From Lachnospiraceae bacterium (lineage in GTDB: Bacteria; Bacillota; Clostridia; Lachnospirales; Lachnospiraceae), in assembly GCA_015056735.1 (NCBI GenBank), contig SVFT01000005.1, positions 116,836-180,835 of the forward strand: DNA of 64,000 bases, given 5' to 3'. Shown here piece by piece: positions 24,751 through 32,883 of this stretch. A program made the position numbers and the translations under genes. The notes beneath the pieces are model-generated. The model worked only from the letters and a program-made list of their open reading frames with translations, had not been told where the DNA came from and made no database searches. The number at the start of each line of letters is the position of its first letter. The first letter of the stretch is position 1.

Positions 24751-27700
24751 TAGCGCGCACCTCCCGTAAAGATCCTGAATGCTTCGATCTTGGCCGTCTC
24801 GGGATCCGCTCCCGTCTCCATTTCCTTCGCGATCAGTCTTAAGATCTCTTTATACTCGATCGGAATGATCTTCTTGAACTGCGGCACATAGTCATCGAAC
24901 CGCGACATGATCTCTTTGCCTTTCTTTGAGCCCGTTGCTTTGACATGCTCACCGATGATCCGGCGCAGCTCGTCCACGTCTTCCTTGTGCGTGACTTCTT
25001 CCATGCTGACAAGCTGCTTGTTTAAGTTACGGTACAGCGTGTTGCCCTCATCAAGCACGTACGCCACGCCGCCGCTCATCCCGGCTGCAAAGTTCTTGCC
25101 GACACTGCCCAGTACGACGACCGTGCCGCCTGTCATATACTCGCATCCGTGTTCGCCGACACCCTCTACTACGGCTGTCGCACCGGAGTTACGGATGGCA
25201 AAACGTTCACCGGCCATACCCGCGATATAGACCTTGCCGGATGTGGCACCGTAGAGTGCAACATTCCCGATGATGATGTTCTCGCACGGATCGTACTTTG
25301 CATCCGCAGGTGCGGAGATGATCAGCTTACCGCCCGATAATCCCTTGCCGAAATAGTCGTTGCTGTCGCCCGAGATCCTGAGTGTCAGGCCTTTGGGAAT
25401 AAAGGCGCCGAAACTCTGCCCGCCTGAACCGGTGCAGCTGACCGTGATAGTATCCTCCGAAAGCCCCTTCGGTTTCTGTCTTGTGATCTCTGCGCCAAGG
25501 AGCGTACCGAATGTTCTGTCGACACTTCCGAGATGCACGGAAATTTCCGTTTTCTCACCTGCTTCGATCGCAGCCTTCACCGCTTTGGAGCGAAGCATCA
25601 CCTTCTCGTCTTCCGTACCGTCCAGTGCAAAATCATACAGATCCTTCTCTTCATGCGAGATCTTCGCACCGGCGGGATGATAGAGGACTCCGGAGAGATC
25701 GAGTTTCTTCTCTTTTTCACTCAAGTCCGCTTTGACCTTTAAAAGATCACTTCTGCCAACCAGTTCTTCTACGCTTCTAAGGCCAAGCTTTGCCATGATC
25801 TCGCGAAGCTCACGGGCGATGAAAAGCATGAAATTCTCCACGTATTCAGGCTTACCCGCAAAGCGTTTTCTCAGTTCCGGATTCTGCGTTGCAACACCCA
25901 TCGGACACGTATCGGACTGGCACTGACGCATCATCGCGCACCCGAGTGTGATCAGGGGCGCTGTCGCAAAGCCGAACTCTTCCGCACCGAGCATCGCTGC
26001 GATCGCTACGTCACGGCCGCTCATGAGTTTTCCGTCCGTCTCGATGACAACGCGGTTACGAAGGCCGTTTGCAAGAAGCGTCTGGTGCGTCTCGGCAAGA
26101 CCGAGCTCCCACGGAAGACCTGCGTTATGGATCGAAGAGAGCGGCGCTGCACCCGTACCGCCGTCATAACCGGAGATGAGGACGACGGCCGCACCTGCCT
26201 TGGCAACACCCGCTGCAACGGTACCAACGCCCGCTTCGGATACGAGTTTAACGGATATCCTCGCATTCTTATTGGCACATTTTAAGTCATAGATCAGCTG
26301 CGCCAGATCTTCGATCGAATAGATGTCATGATGCGGCGGCGGCGAGATCAGGCTGACACCCGGTGTCGAGTGTCTTGTCTTTGCGATCCAGGGATAGACC
26401 TTCTTGCCGGGCAGGTGGCCGCCTTCACCCGGTTTTGCGCCCTGCGCCATTTTGATCTGGATCTCTTTGGCGCTTACCAAATAGCGGCTCGTCACACCGA
26501 AGCGGCCGCTCGCGACCTGCTTGATCGCTGAGCTGACATCATTCTTCGTACCGGCGGACTGGAGGCGCTCATCGCTTTCACCGCCCTCTCCGCTGTTGCT
26601 CTTACCGTGCAGGTGATTCATCGCAAGCGCCAGCGTCTTATGCGCCTCTTCCGAAATGGAGCCGTAAGACATGGCACCTGTCTTGAATCTTGTCACGATG
26701 GATTCTTCCGATTCGACCTCTTCAAGCGGCACACCTTCTGCGGGAAGCTTAAACTCCAAAAGACTCCGAAGGTACCCCGTCGATTCGCTGTCTGCCATTT
26801 TTGTGTATTCTTTAAACTTCTCGTAGCTTCCCTCTCTTGTTGCCTGCTGCAGCATATGGATCGTCTGCGGATTATAGCGATGATGCTCACCCTGTGCACG
26901 CTCTTTATGACGTCCTATGGAAGAAAGCTCCAGATCGCACGATAAGCCAAGCGGATCAAAAGCTTTCGAGTGCTGCGTATCACATGCCCGTCCGATGTCG
27001 TCGAGCGTGATCCCGCCGACACGGCTTACCGTTCCCGTGAAGTAATCATGGATCACGGACTCCGATATGCCGATCGCTTCAAAGATCTTGCTGCCCTGAT
27101 AGGACTGGATCGTGGAGATACCCATCTTGGATGCGATCTTTACGATCCCGAACAGGATTGCATTGTCGTAGTCTTCCACAGCCGCATAATAGTCCTTATC
27201 AAGCAGCTCTTCTTCCACGAGCTGACCGATCGTCGCGTGCGCCAGATACGGGTTGACCGCACTCGCGCCATATCCGAGAAGTGTTGCAAAGTGATGCACT
27301 TCTCTCGGTTCACCGGATTCTACGATCAGCGACATCGCCGTACATTTCTTGGTATCGACAAGGTGCTTATGCACTGCAGCGACCGCAAGGAGCGACGGCA
27401 CCGCCACGTGGTTTTCGTCAACGCCGCGGTCAGAGAGGATCAAAATGTTCGCACCTTCTCTGTATGCCTTGTCAACCTCTACAAACAGGTGGTTCAGCAC
27501 ACGTTTCATCGGCGTTCTCTTATAGAAAAGAAGTGACACCTTCGCTACTTTAAAGCCGTCCTTCTTCAGGTTCTCGATCTTGAGAAGGTCAAGGTCCGCA
27601 AGGATCGGATTGTTGATCTTTAATACCCGGCAGTTTTCAGGGCGCTCTTCCAGAAGATTCCCGTTCGTTCCAAGATATACGGTACGCGATGTGACGATCT

Positions 27701-29300
27701 CCTCGCGTTGCGCATCGATCGGCGGGTTGGTAACCTGCGCAAAAAGCTGCTTAAAATAGTAGAAAAGCGGCTGATACTGACCGGAAAGCGCCGCGATCGG
27801 CGTATCCACACCCATCGAGCCGATCGCTTCCGTACCGGTAAGGGCCATCGACAGAATGCTGTCATGCACATTTTCCCATGTATAGCCGAACGCTTTCTGA
27901 AGTTTCCCTCGCTCCTCATTCGTATAGTTCTTTACTTTCCTGTTCGGGATCTTTAATGACGCGAGTGTCAGAAGGTTTTGATCGAGCCACTCCCCGTACG
28001 GCTTTCCGAGCGCATAGGTCTCCTTGATCTCCTCATCGTAGATCACGCGCTTTTGCTTGGTATCCACGATCAGGAGTTTACCCGGATGCAGGCGCTCTTT
28101 TTTCACGATATGTGCCTCCGGCAGTTCGAGCACGCCGACTTCGGATGAAAGGATCAGCCGCCCGTCATCCATGACATAGTATCTGGATGGACGCAGACCG
28201 TTGCGGTCCAGGATCGCGCCCATGATATCGCCGTCCGAGAAAAGGATGGAGGCCGGGCCGTCCCAGGGCTCCATCATCGTTGCATAGTATTGGTAGAAAT
28301 CCCGCTCTTCCTGTGACAGCGTCATGTTGTGCGTCCAGGGTTCCGGGATCATGATCGTCGCCGCAAGCGGAAGCGGCATACCGCTCATAACCAAGAATTC
28401 CAGCGTATTGTCGAGCATCGCCGAGTCAGAACCGCTCTGCGAGATCACGGGAAGGACCTTGGTCATATCCTCTGCGGAGAATGCATCCGTATGCATGGTC
28501 TCCTCGCGTGCGAGCATTTTGTCGGCATTTCCTTTGATCGTATTGATCTCGCCGTTATGCACGATCAGGCGATTCGGGTGCGCGCGGTTCCAGCTCGGTG
28601 CCGTATTGGTCGAGAAGCGCGAATGCACCATCGCGATCGCCGATTCATAGTCAGGGTCCGTAAGGTCCGTAAAAAACGTACGAAGCTGCCCGACCAGAAA
28701 CATGCCCTTATAGACGATCGTACGGCAGGATAGAGACGGCACGTACGTGTCCGTGCTGCTCTGCTCAAACTCGCGCCTTACGATATAGAGCATGCGGTCA
28801 AAGTCAAGATCGGTCTTTGCCGATTCCGGTCGTTTGATGAAAACCTGCCAGATATCGGGCATGCACGCACGTGCCTTGCTTCCCAAAACTTCCGGTGCGG
28901 AGGATACTTTTCTCCAGCCGAGGATCGTAAGCCCGCTCTTTTTTGTGATGATCTCAAACATGGACTTGGCCTGGCGCATATCAAGGTCATTCGTCGGGAA
29001 AAAGAACATGCCGACACCGTACTGCCTCTCACCGGGGAGCGCGACGCCCTGCTCTGCCATCTTCTTTATGAAAAAACGGTGCGGGATCTGCGTCAGGATC
29101 CCGACGCCGTCGCCGGTCTTGCCTTCCGCGTCCTTACCGGCACGGTGCTCGAGTCGCTCCACGATCGATAATGCATCGCTGACGATCCCGGCGCTCGGCC
29201 GTCCTTCCATATCAATGATCGCGCCGATGCCGCAGTTGTCATGTTCAAAGCCTGACCTGTACAGCCCCTCTGCTTCCGCTTGTTTCCACTGGTCTGTCAT
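24750..29300 (-). CDS. gltB: Glutamate synthase large subunit
   Basis: 1516 residues. A short propeptide ends before the catalytic cysteine in FEHDNCGIGAI (Cys23), the N-terminal glutaminase nucleophile. The central and FMN-binding domains follow (GYDGGTGAAPLSSIHNAGLP with the FMN loop; the 3Fe-4S cysteines in LGCAMMRQCQSDTCPMGVA). The C-terminal beta-helix of GXGXG repeats (e.g. CTGSGGQSFGAFIPKG) ends the protein. It joins ammonia from glutamine to 2-oxoglutarate. Start overlaps the purF stop by four bases (ATGA), so purF-gltB-gltD is one coupled operon. Confidence 0.97.
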   Translation of the reverse strand: MTDQWKQAEAEGLYRSGFEHDNCGIGAIIDMEGRPSAGIVSDALSIVERLEHRAGKDAEGKTGDGVGILTQIPHRFFIKKMAEQGVALPGERQYGVGMFFFPTNDLDMRQAKSMFEIITKKSGLTILGWRKVSSAPEVLGSKARACMPDIWQVFIKRPESAKTDLDFDRMLYIVRREFEQSSTDTYVPSLSCRTIVYKGMFLVGQLRTFFTDLTDPDYESAIAMVHSRFSTNTAPSWNRAHPNRLIVHNGEINTIKGNADKMLAREETMHTDAFSAEDMTKVLPVISQSGSDSAMLDNTLEFLVMSGMPLPLAATIMIPEPWTHNMTLSQEERDFYQYYATMMEPWDGPASILFSDGDIMGAILDRNGLRPSRYYVMDDGRLILSSEVGVLELPEAHIVKKERLHPGKLLIVDTKQKRVIYDEEIKETYALGKPYGEWLDQNLLTLASLKIPNRKVKNYTNEERGKLQKAFGYTWENVHDSILSMALTGTEAIGSMGVDTPIAALSGQYQPLFYYFKQLFAQVTNPPIDAQREEIVTSRTVYLGTNGNLLEERPENCRVLKINNPILADLDLLKIENLKKDGFKVAKVSLLFYKRTPMKRVLNHLFVEVDKAYREGANILILSDRGVDENHVAVPSLLAVAAVHKHLVDTKKCTAMSLIVESGEPREVHHFATLLGYGASAVNPYLAHATIGQLVEEELLDKDYYAAVEDYDNAILFGIVKIASKMGISTIQSYQGSKIFEAIGISESVIHDYFTGTVSRVGGITLDDIGRACDTQHSKAFDPLGLSCDLELSSIGRHKERAQGEHHRYNPQTIHMLQQATREGSYEKFKEYTKMADSESTGYLRSLLEFKLPAEGVPLEEVESEESIVTRFKTGAMSYGSISEEAHKTLALAMNHLHGKSNSGEGGESDERLQSAGTKNDVSSAIKQVASGRFGVTSRYLVSAKEIQIKMAQGAKPGEGGHLPGKKVYPWIAKTRHSTPGVSLISPPPHHDIYSIEDLAQLIYDLKCANKNARISVKLVSEAGVGTVAAGVAKAGAAVVLISGYDGGTGAAPLSSIHNAGLPWELGLAETHQTLLANGLRNRVVIETDGKLMSGRDVAIAAMLGAEEFGFATAPLITLGCAMMRQCQSDTCPMGVATQNPELRKRFAGKPEYVENFMLFIARELREIMAKLGLRSVEELVGRSDLLKVKADLSEKEKKLDLSGVLYHPAGAKISHEEKDLYDFALDGTEDEKVMLRSKAVKAAIEAGEKTEISVHLGSVDRTFGTLLGAEITRQKPKGLSEDTITVSCTGSGGQSFGAFIPKGLTLRISGDSNDYFGKGLSGGKLIISAPADAKYDPCENIIIGNVALYGATSGKVYIAGMAGERFAIRNSGATAVVEGVGEHGCEYMTGGTVVVLGSVGKNFAAGMSGGVAYVLDEGNTLYRNLNKQLVSMEEVTHKEDVDELRRIIGEHVKATGSKKGKEIMSRFDDYVPQFKKIIPIEYKEILRLIAKEMETGADPETAKIEAFRIFTGGAR

Positions 29301-30742
29301 GTTTCGTCCTCCTTGCTGACGGGCGCCTGTCCCTCGCGCCCCTTTTCAGGTATGTATGCAACCGGATAGTCGTTGTCAAAGCACGCCGCACAGTACGGCA
29401 GATCTCCGACCATCGCTTTCAGATCATCCAGTCTTAAATAGCCGAGCGAATCGGCTCCGATATTCTTTCTGACATCCTCCGTTGAATGGCTCGATGCGAT
29501 GAGCTGGCCGGAAGAGGGTACATCCGTTCCGTAAAAGCAGGGGTACAAAAACGGCGGCGAGCTGACGCGCACATGCACTTCCTTCGCCCCGGCCTCCCGG
29601 AGCATGATGATGATCTGCCGCATCGTGTTGCCCCGCACGATGGAATCGTCGATCAAAACCACGCGCTTGCCGCGCACCACATGGTCGAGCACGGAAAGCT
29701 TCATGTGAACCGCCATCCTGCGCTCCGCATCCGTCGGCTTGATAAAACTTCTGCCGACATATCCGTTCTTATAAAAAGCAAGTGCAAACGGGATCCCTGA
29801 TTCAAGCGAATACCCTTCCGCCGCCGCAAGTCCCGATGAAGGGACACCGACCACGACATCGGCCGGGACCGGATAGTTCTTTGCAAGCGCACGGCCCGCG
29901 CGGATCCTGGCGTCATGTACCGAAACGCCGTCGATCACAGAATCCACTCTGGCAAAATAGATGTATTCGAAAATGCAGTGTGCGATCCGCCCGGCCGGTT
30001 TCATGAATTCACTTTTGATGCCGTCCTTCGTGATCGTCACGATCTCGCCCGGCGCGATATCACGGATCACCTCGCCCCCGACGCATCGGATCGCCGCGCT
30101 CTCCGATGCAAACATGTAGCTGTCACCCTTTTTCCCAAGGACAAGCGGCTTGATCCCGTAAGGATCGCGCACGCCGATCAGCTTTCTGGGGCTCATGACA
30201 AGACAGGCGTAGCCGCCCTTCAGCTTCCCGGATGCCTTCATGACCGCCTCTTCGATCGTTCGCGATGTGACGCGTTCACTTATGATCTCGTATGCGAGTA
30301 CTTCCGAATCAGCCGACGTATAATGCGCCTGACCGCGGTACATCTGCCCGACTTTCAACTCATCCGCATTTTGGATGTTCCCGTTATGGACAAGGGCAAG
30401 ACTTCCTTTTATATAGTTCATCGCGATCGGCTGGGCGTTTTGGATCGTACTGCCGCCCGCGGTCGAGTATCGCACATGGCCGACACCGATATTGCCGACA
30501 AGTTTTCCCAGAATCTCTTTTGTAAAAACTTCACTGACGAGGCCCATTCCTTTCCTGGTCTCGATGTTGCCCATCGGGCCGCTTGTATCGGACACCGAGA
30601 TGCCCGCTGATTCCTGTCCTCTGTGCTGCAGGGCGATCAGTCCGTAATAGATATCCTCCGAAACGCTGCCGCCGCCCGGTGAGTAGACACCGAATACGCC
30701 GCATTCTTCATGAAGCTTGTCATCTGTTTCCATCGGGTTCAT
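29297..30742 (-). CDS. purF: Amidophosphoribosyltransferase (purine step 1)
   Basis: 481 residues. A 13-residue propeptide precedes the catalytic Cys in HEECGVFGVYSP (Cys14). The glutaminase half is followed by a PRPP-binding loop KRVVLIDDSIVRGNTMRQII. Cysteines in RIAHCIFEY, LYPCFYGTD and PYCAACFDND match the 4Fe-4S ligands of the Bacillus-type enzyme. It converts PRPP and glutamine to phosphoribosylamine. Placement ahead of gltBD, with a four-base overlap, is unusual for purF (normally in pur operons) and ties glutamine use to glutamate synthesis. GGAGGAG precedes the ATG. The upstream 30790-30860 carries two hairpins. Confidence 0.95.
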   Translation of the reverse strand: MNPMETDDKLHEECGVFGVYSPGGGSVSEDIYYGLIALQHRGQESAGISVSDTSGPMGNIETRKGMGLVSEVFTKEILGKLVGNIGVGHVRYSTAGGSTIQNAQPIAMNYIKGSLALVHNGNIQNADELKVGQMYRGQAHYTSADSEVLAYEIISERVTSRTIEEAVMKASGKLKGGYACLVMSPRKLIGVRDPYGIKPLVLGKKGDSYMFASESAAIRCVGGEVIRDIAPGEIVTITKDGIKSEFMKPAGRIAHCIFEYIYFARVDSVIDGVSVHDARIRAGRALAKNYPVPADVVVGVPSSGLAAAEGYSLESGIPFALAFYKNGYVGRSFIKPTDAERRMAVHMKLSVLDHVVRGKRVVLIDDSIVRGNTMRQIIIMLREAGAKEVHVRVSSPPFLYPCFYGTDVPSSGQLIASSHSTEDVRKNIGADSLGYLRLDDLKAMVGDLPYCAACFDNDYPVAYIPEKGREGQAPVSKEDET

Positions 30743-30879
30743 CCGTTCTCCTCCATGTCTCGTGTTTTTTGCCCCTTACAATACGCCAAAACGAGTAGGA
30801 TATGGTCCTACCCGAATTTCGCGCCGAAAACGCTTTACAGCGTTTCCGATTTTATTACCCCCTCGTATATTGCCGTCGC
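30743..30879. repeat. Hairpin-containing gap between amt and purF
   Basis: GTAGGA-TATGG-TCCTAC (30796-30812) and AAACGCT-TTAC-AGCGTTT (30829-30846) are clear short stems. The latter with its flank GAATTTCGCG is the inverted copy of 23158-23193 (about 35 bases with few changes). No promoter is certain. Confidence 0.6.
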
Positions 30880-32649
30880 CTACTCAACATCAGCCAGCGC
30901 TGCAAAATCCTCTTCGCCCGTTCTGATCTTTACGACCTTGCTTACCGGATATACGAAGATCTTGCCGTCGCCGATCTTGCCTGTATAAAGCGTCTTCTTG
31001 GCAACTTCGATCACCTTCTCGACAGGGATCCTGCTGACAACCACTTCCAGTTTGATCTTGGGAAGAAGCGTCATATCCATCTCAACACCACGGTACATCT
31101 GGCCGGCACCTTTCTGGATACCGCATCCCGTAACCTGTGTAACCGTGATACCGGTTACGCCGAGTTCGTTGAGTGCACGTTTGATCTTGTCATATCTGGA
31201 AAGCTTCGTAATGATCACGACTTTGTTGATGCCGCTGTCAAGCGCTGTACCTCTTACCGCTGCTGCGCTGTCGACAACCGGAACCGCCGCGCGTTTCATG
31301 GCGTCGCTTGCCTTGTCATATTCCGACGTGCCAAGGTCGGTGTTCTCGTTTACGCTCATCATGTTGGACATATCCATAATGGAGAATCCGGAATAAGCGC
31401 TCGGAAGACCATGTTCTGTCGCATCAAGACCGGTGATCTCTTCCTCTTCCGATACACGAAGACCGATCGTTTTCTTAATGATCGTGAAGGCAATGATGAT
31501 CGTTACGACTGTCCATGCTGCTGTCGCGCCGATACCGATCAGCTGCCTTCCAAGCTGCAGGAATCCCCCTCCGTAGAAGAGCCCCTCATCGATTCCCGCA
31601 GAAGCAAAGCCGGGAGCTGTACTTGTTGCGAAAAGTCCGACTGCCAGTGTACCCCAGATACCGTTCAGCATATGAACGGCGACAGCTCCGACCGGGTCGT
31701 CGACATGTGCGACGTGATCGTTGAACCATACACCGAAAACAACCAGAACACCGGAGATCGCACCGATGATCGCTGCGCCCGCACAATCCGTTACATCACA
31801 TGGTGCCGTGATCGCTACGAGACCTGCAAGGGAGGCGTTCAGACACATGGAAACATCAGGTTTCCCATAGCGGATCCAGGTAAAGATCATGCAGACGACA
31901 GTTGCGACCGCGGGTGCTACCGTTGTGGTCAGGAAGATGGAGCCGAGTGTCGGAACGTCTGTTGCAGCCGCACCGTTAAATCCATACCAGCCGAGCCACA
32001 GGATGAAAACACCGAGTGCTGCGATCACCAGGTTATGTCCGGGAAAAGCATTTACTTTTGTTACTTTTCCGTCTTTGTCTCTTTCAAACTTGCCGATCCT
32101 GGCACCGAGCATCTTTGCACCGATGAATGCGCAGATACCGCCGACCATGTGGATACAGGTAGAACCCGCATAATCGTGGAATGCCAGATCAGTCAGGAAA
32201 CCGCCACCCCATGTCCAGTGCGCTTCGATCGGGTAGATGATCGCCGAGATCACTGCCGAGTAGATGCAGTAGCTGGAGAATTTGGTCCTCTCCGCCATCG
32301 ATCCCGATACGATCGTTGCCGTAGTCGCACAGAAAACGAGGTTGAATACAAATGCGGAATAATCAAAATTTGCATAATCCGTAAATACGTCAAAGGAAAA
32401 TCCGCCGGCAAATCCGCCAAGTACGTTCTCTCCGAGCATCAAAGATGCACCGCAGATGAACCACATCACGGTACCGATACAAAAATCCATTAAGTTCTTC
32501 ATAATGATGTTGCCGGCATTCTTTGCTCTCGTGAAGCCCGCTTCGCACATTGCAAAGCCTGCCTGCATCCAGAAAACAAGAGCCGCGCCGATCAGAAACC
32601 ATACGGCAAATACTTCGCCGCCGATAGCCTGCATAATCTCTTCAGTCAT
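30880..32649 (-). CDS. Ammonium transporter fused to a C-terminal PII domain
   Basis: 589 residues from ATG 32649. Residues 1-~400 are an Amt/Rh channel with eleven hydrophobic helices (WFLIGAALVFWMQAGFAMCE, ANAG-type AKNAGNIIMKNLMDF and HMVGGICAFIGA). A linker (about 400-470) joins a PII domain (about 474-589) with TQVTGCGIQKGAGQMYRG, YTGKIGDGKIFV and the terminal IRTGE. The residue equivalent to the uridylylated Tyr51 of GlnB is Met (MYRGVEMD), so that control is not expected. PII would gate the attached channel using ATP/ADP and 2-oxoglutarate. GAGGAG supports ATG 32649 over GTG 32658. It is preceded by a structured leader. Confidence 0.92.
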   Translation of the reverse strand: MTEEIMQAIGGEVFAVWFLIGAALVFWMQAGFAMCEAGFTRAKNAGNIIMKNLMDFCIGTVMWFICGASLMLGENVLGGFAGGFSFDVFTDYANFDYSAFVFNLVFCATTATIVSGSMAERTKFSSYCIYSAVISAIIYPIEAHWTWGGGFLTDLAFHDYAGSTCIHMVGGICAFIGAKMLGARIGKFERDKDGKVTKVNAFPGHNLVIAALGVFILWLGWYGFNGAAATDVPTLGSIFLTTTVAPAVATVVCMIFTWIRYGKPDVSMCLNASLAGLVAITAPCDVTDCAGAAIIGAISGVLVVFGVWFNDHVAHVDDPVGAVAVHMLNGIWGTLAVGLFATSTAPGFASAGIDEGLFYGGGFLQLGRQLIGIGATAAWTVVTIIIAFTIIKKTIGLRVSEEEEITGLDATEHGLPSAYSGFSIMDMSNMMSVNENTDLGTSEYDKASDAMKRAAVPVVDSAAAVRGTALDSGINKVVIITKLSRYDKIKRALNELGVTGITVTQVTGCGIQKGAGQMYRGVEMDMTLLPKIKLEVVVSRIPVEKVIEVAKKTLYTGKIGDGKIFVYPVSKVVKIRTGEEDFAALADVE

Positions 32650-32693
32650 AATAGTCACTCCTCATAATTAAACAAAACTTCCTACTTCATCAC

Positions 32694-32750
32694 CTATTTA
32701 CAATAGAATGTCGCTTGCGACATTCTCGCGCCGAGCGCAGTTGCATTCAT
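32694..32750 (-). CDS. Possible 18-codon leader peptide before amt-PII
   Basis: ATG 32750 to TAG 32694 encodes MNATALGARMSQATFYCK. GGGAGG (32758-32763) lies exactly seven bases before the ATG. It overlaps two hairpins (32705-32726 and 32740-32755). Its reality as a translated gene is not shown; it may be a leader for attenuation. Confidence 0.3.
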   Translation of the reverse strand: MNATALGARMSQATFYCK

Positions 32751-32858
32751 GCAACATCCTCCCATTGCGTGAGTGCGCATCTTGCGCAGAGCGCTCTTCA
32801 TATTTATATGAAGAAGGTCACCCCACCAATGCGAATCCACGCCTTTGTGGGATGACCT
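32705..32858 (-). ncRNA. Structured leader of amt-PII (three-way junction candidate)
   Basis: Minus-strand RNA shows, in order: a 12-bp stem (AGGTCA-C-CCCAC ... GTGGG-A-TGACCT, 32815-32858), an 8-bp stem CTTCATAT/ATATGAAG, then a closing helix GAGCGC/GCGCTC (32791-32796 with 32733-32738) enclosing TGCGCA-TCT-TGCGCA and GTTGCA-TTCA-TGCAAC, then a 10-bp hairpin AGAATGTCGC/GCGACATTCT (32705-32726). The layout parallels the glnN leader. Not a known riboswitch class to me. Confidence 0.5.
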
Positions 32859-32883
32859 GTTCTTCAGGTACAGTATTTTTTTC

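Noticed and set aside
30802..32493. 563-codon open frame on the plus strand opposite amt-PII
   Set aside because: It is antisense to a clear Amt-PII gene, has low-complexity Cys/Asp/Arg composition and no ribosome site or recognisable domain.
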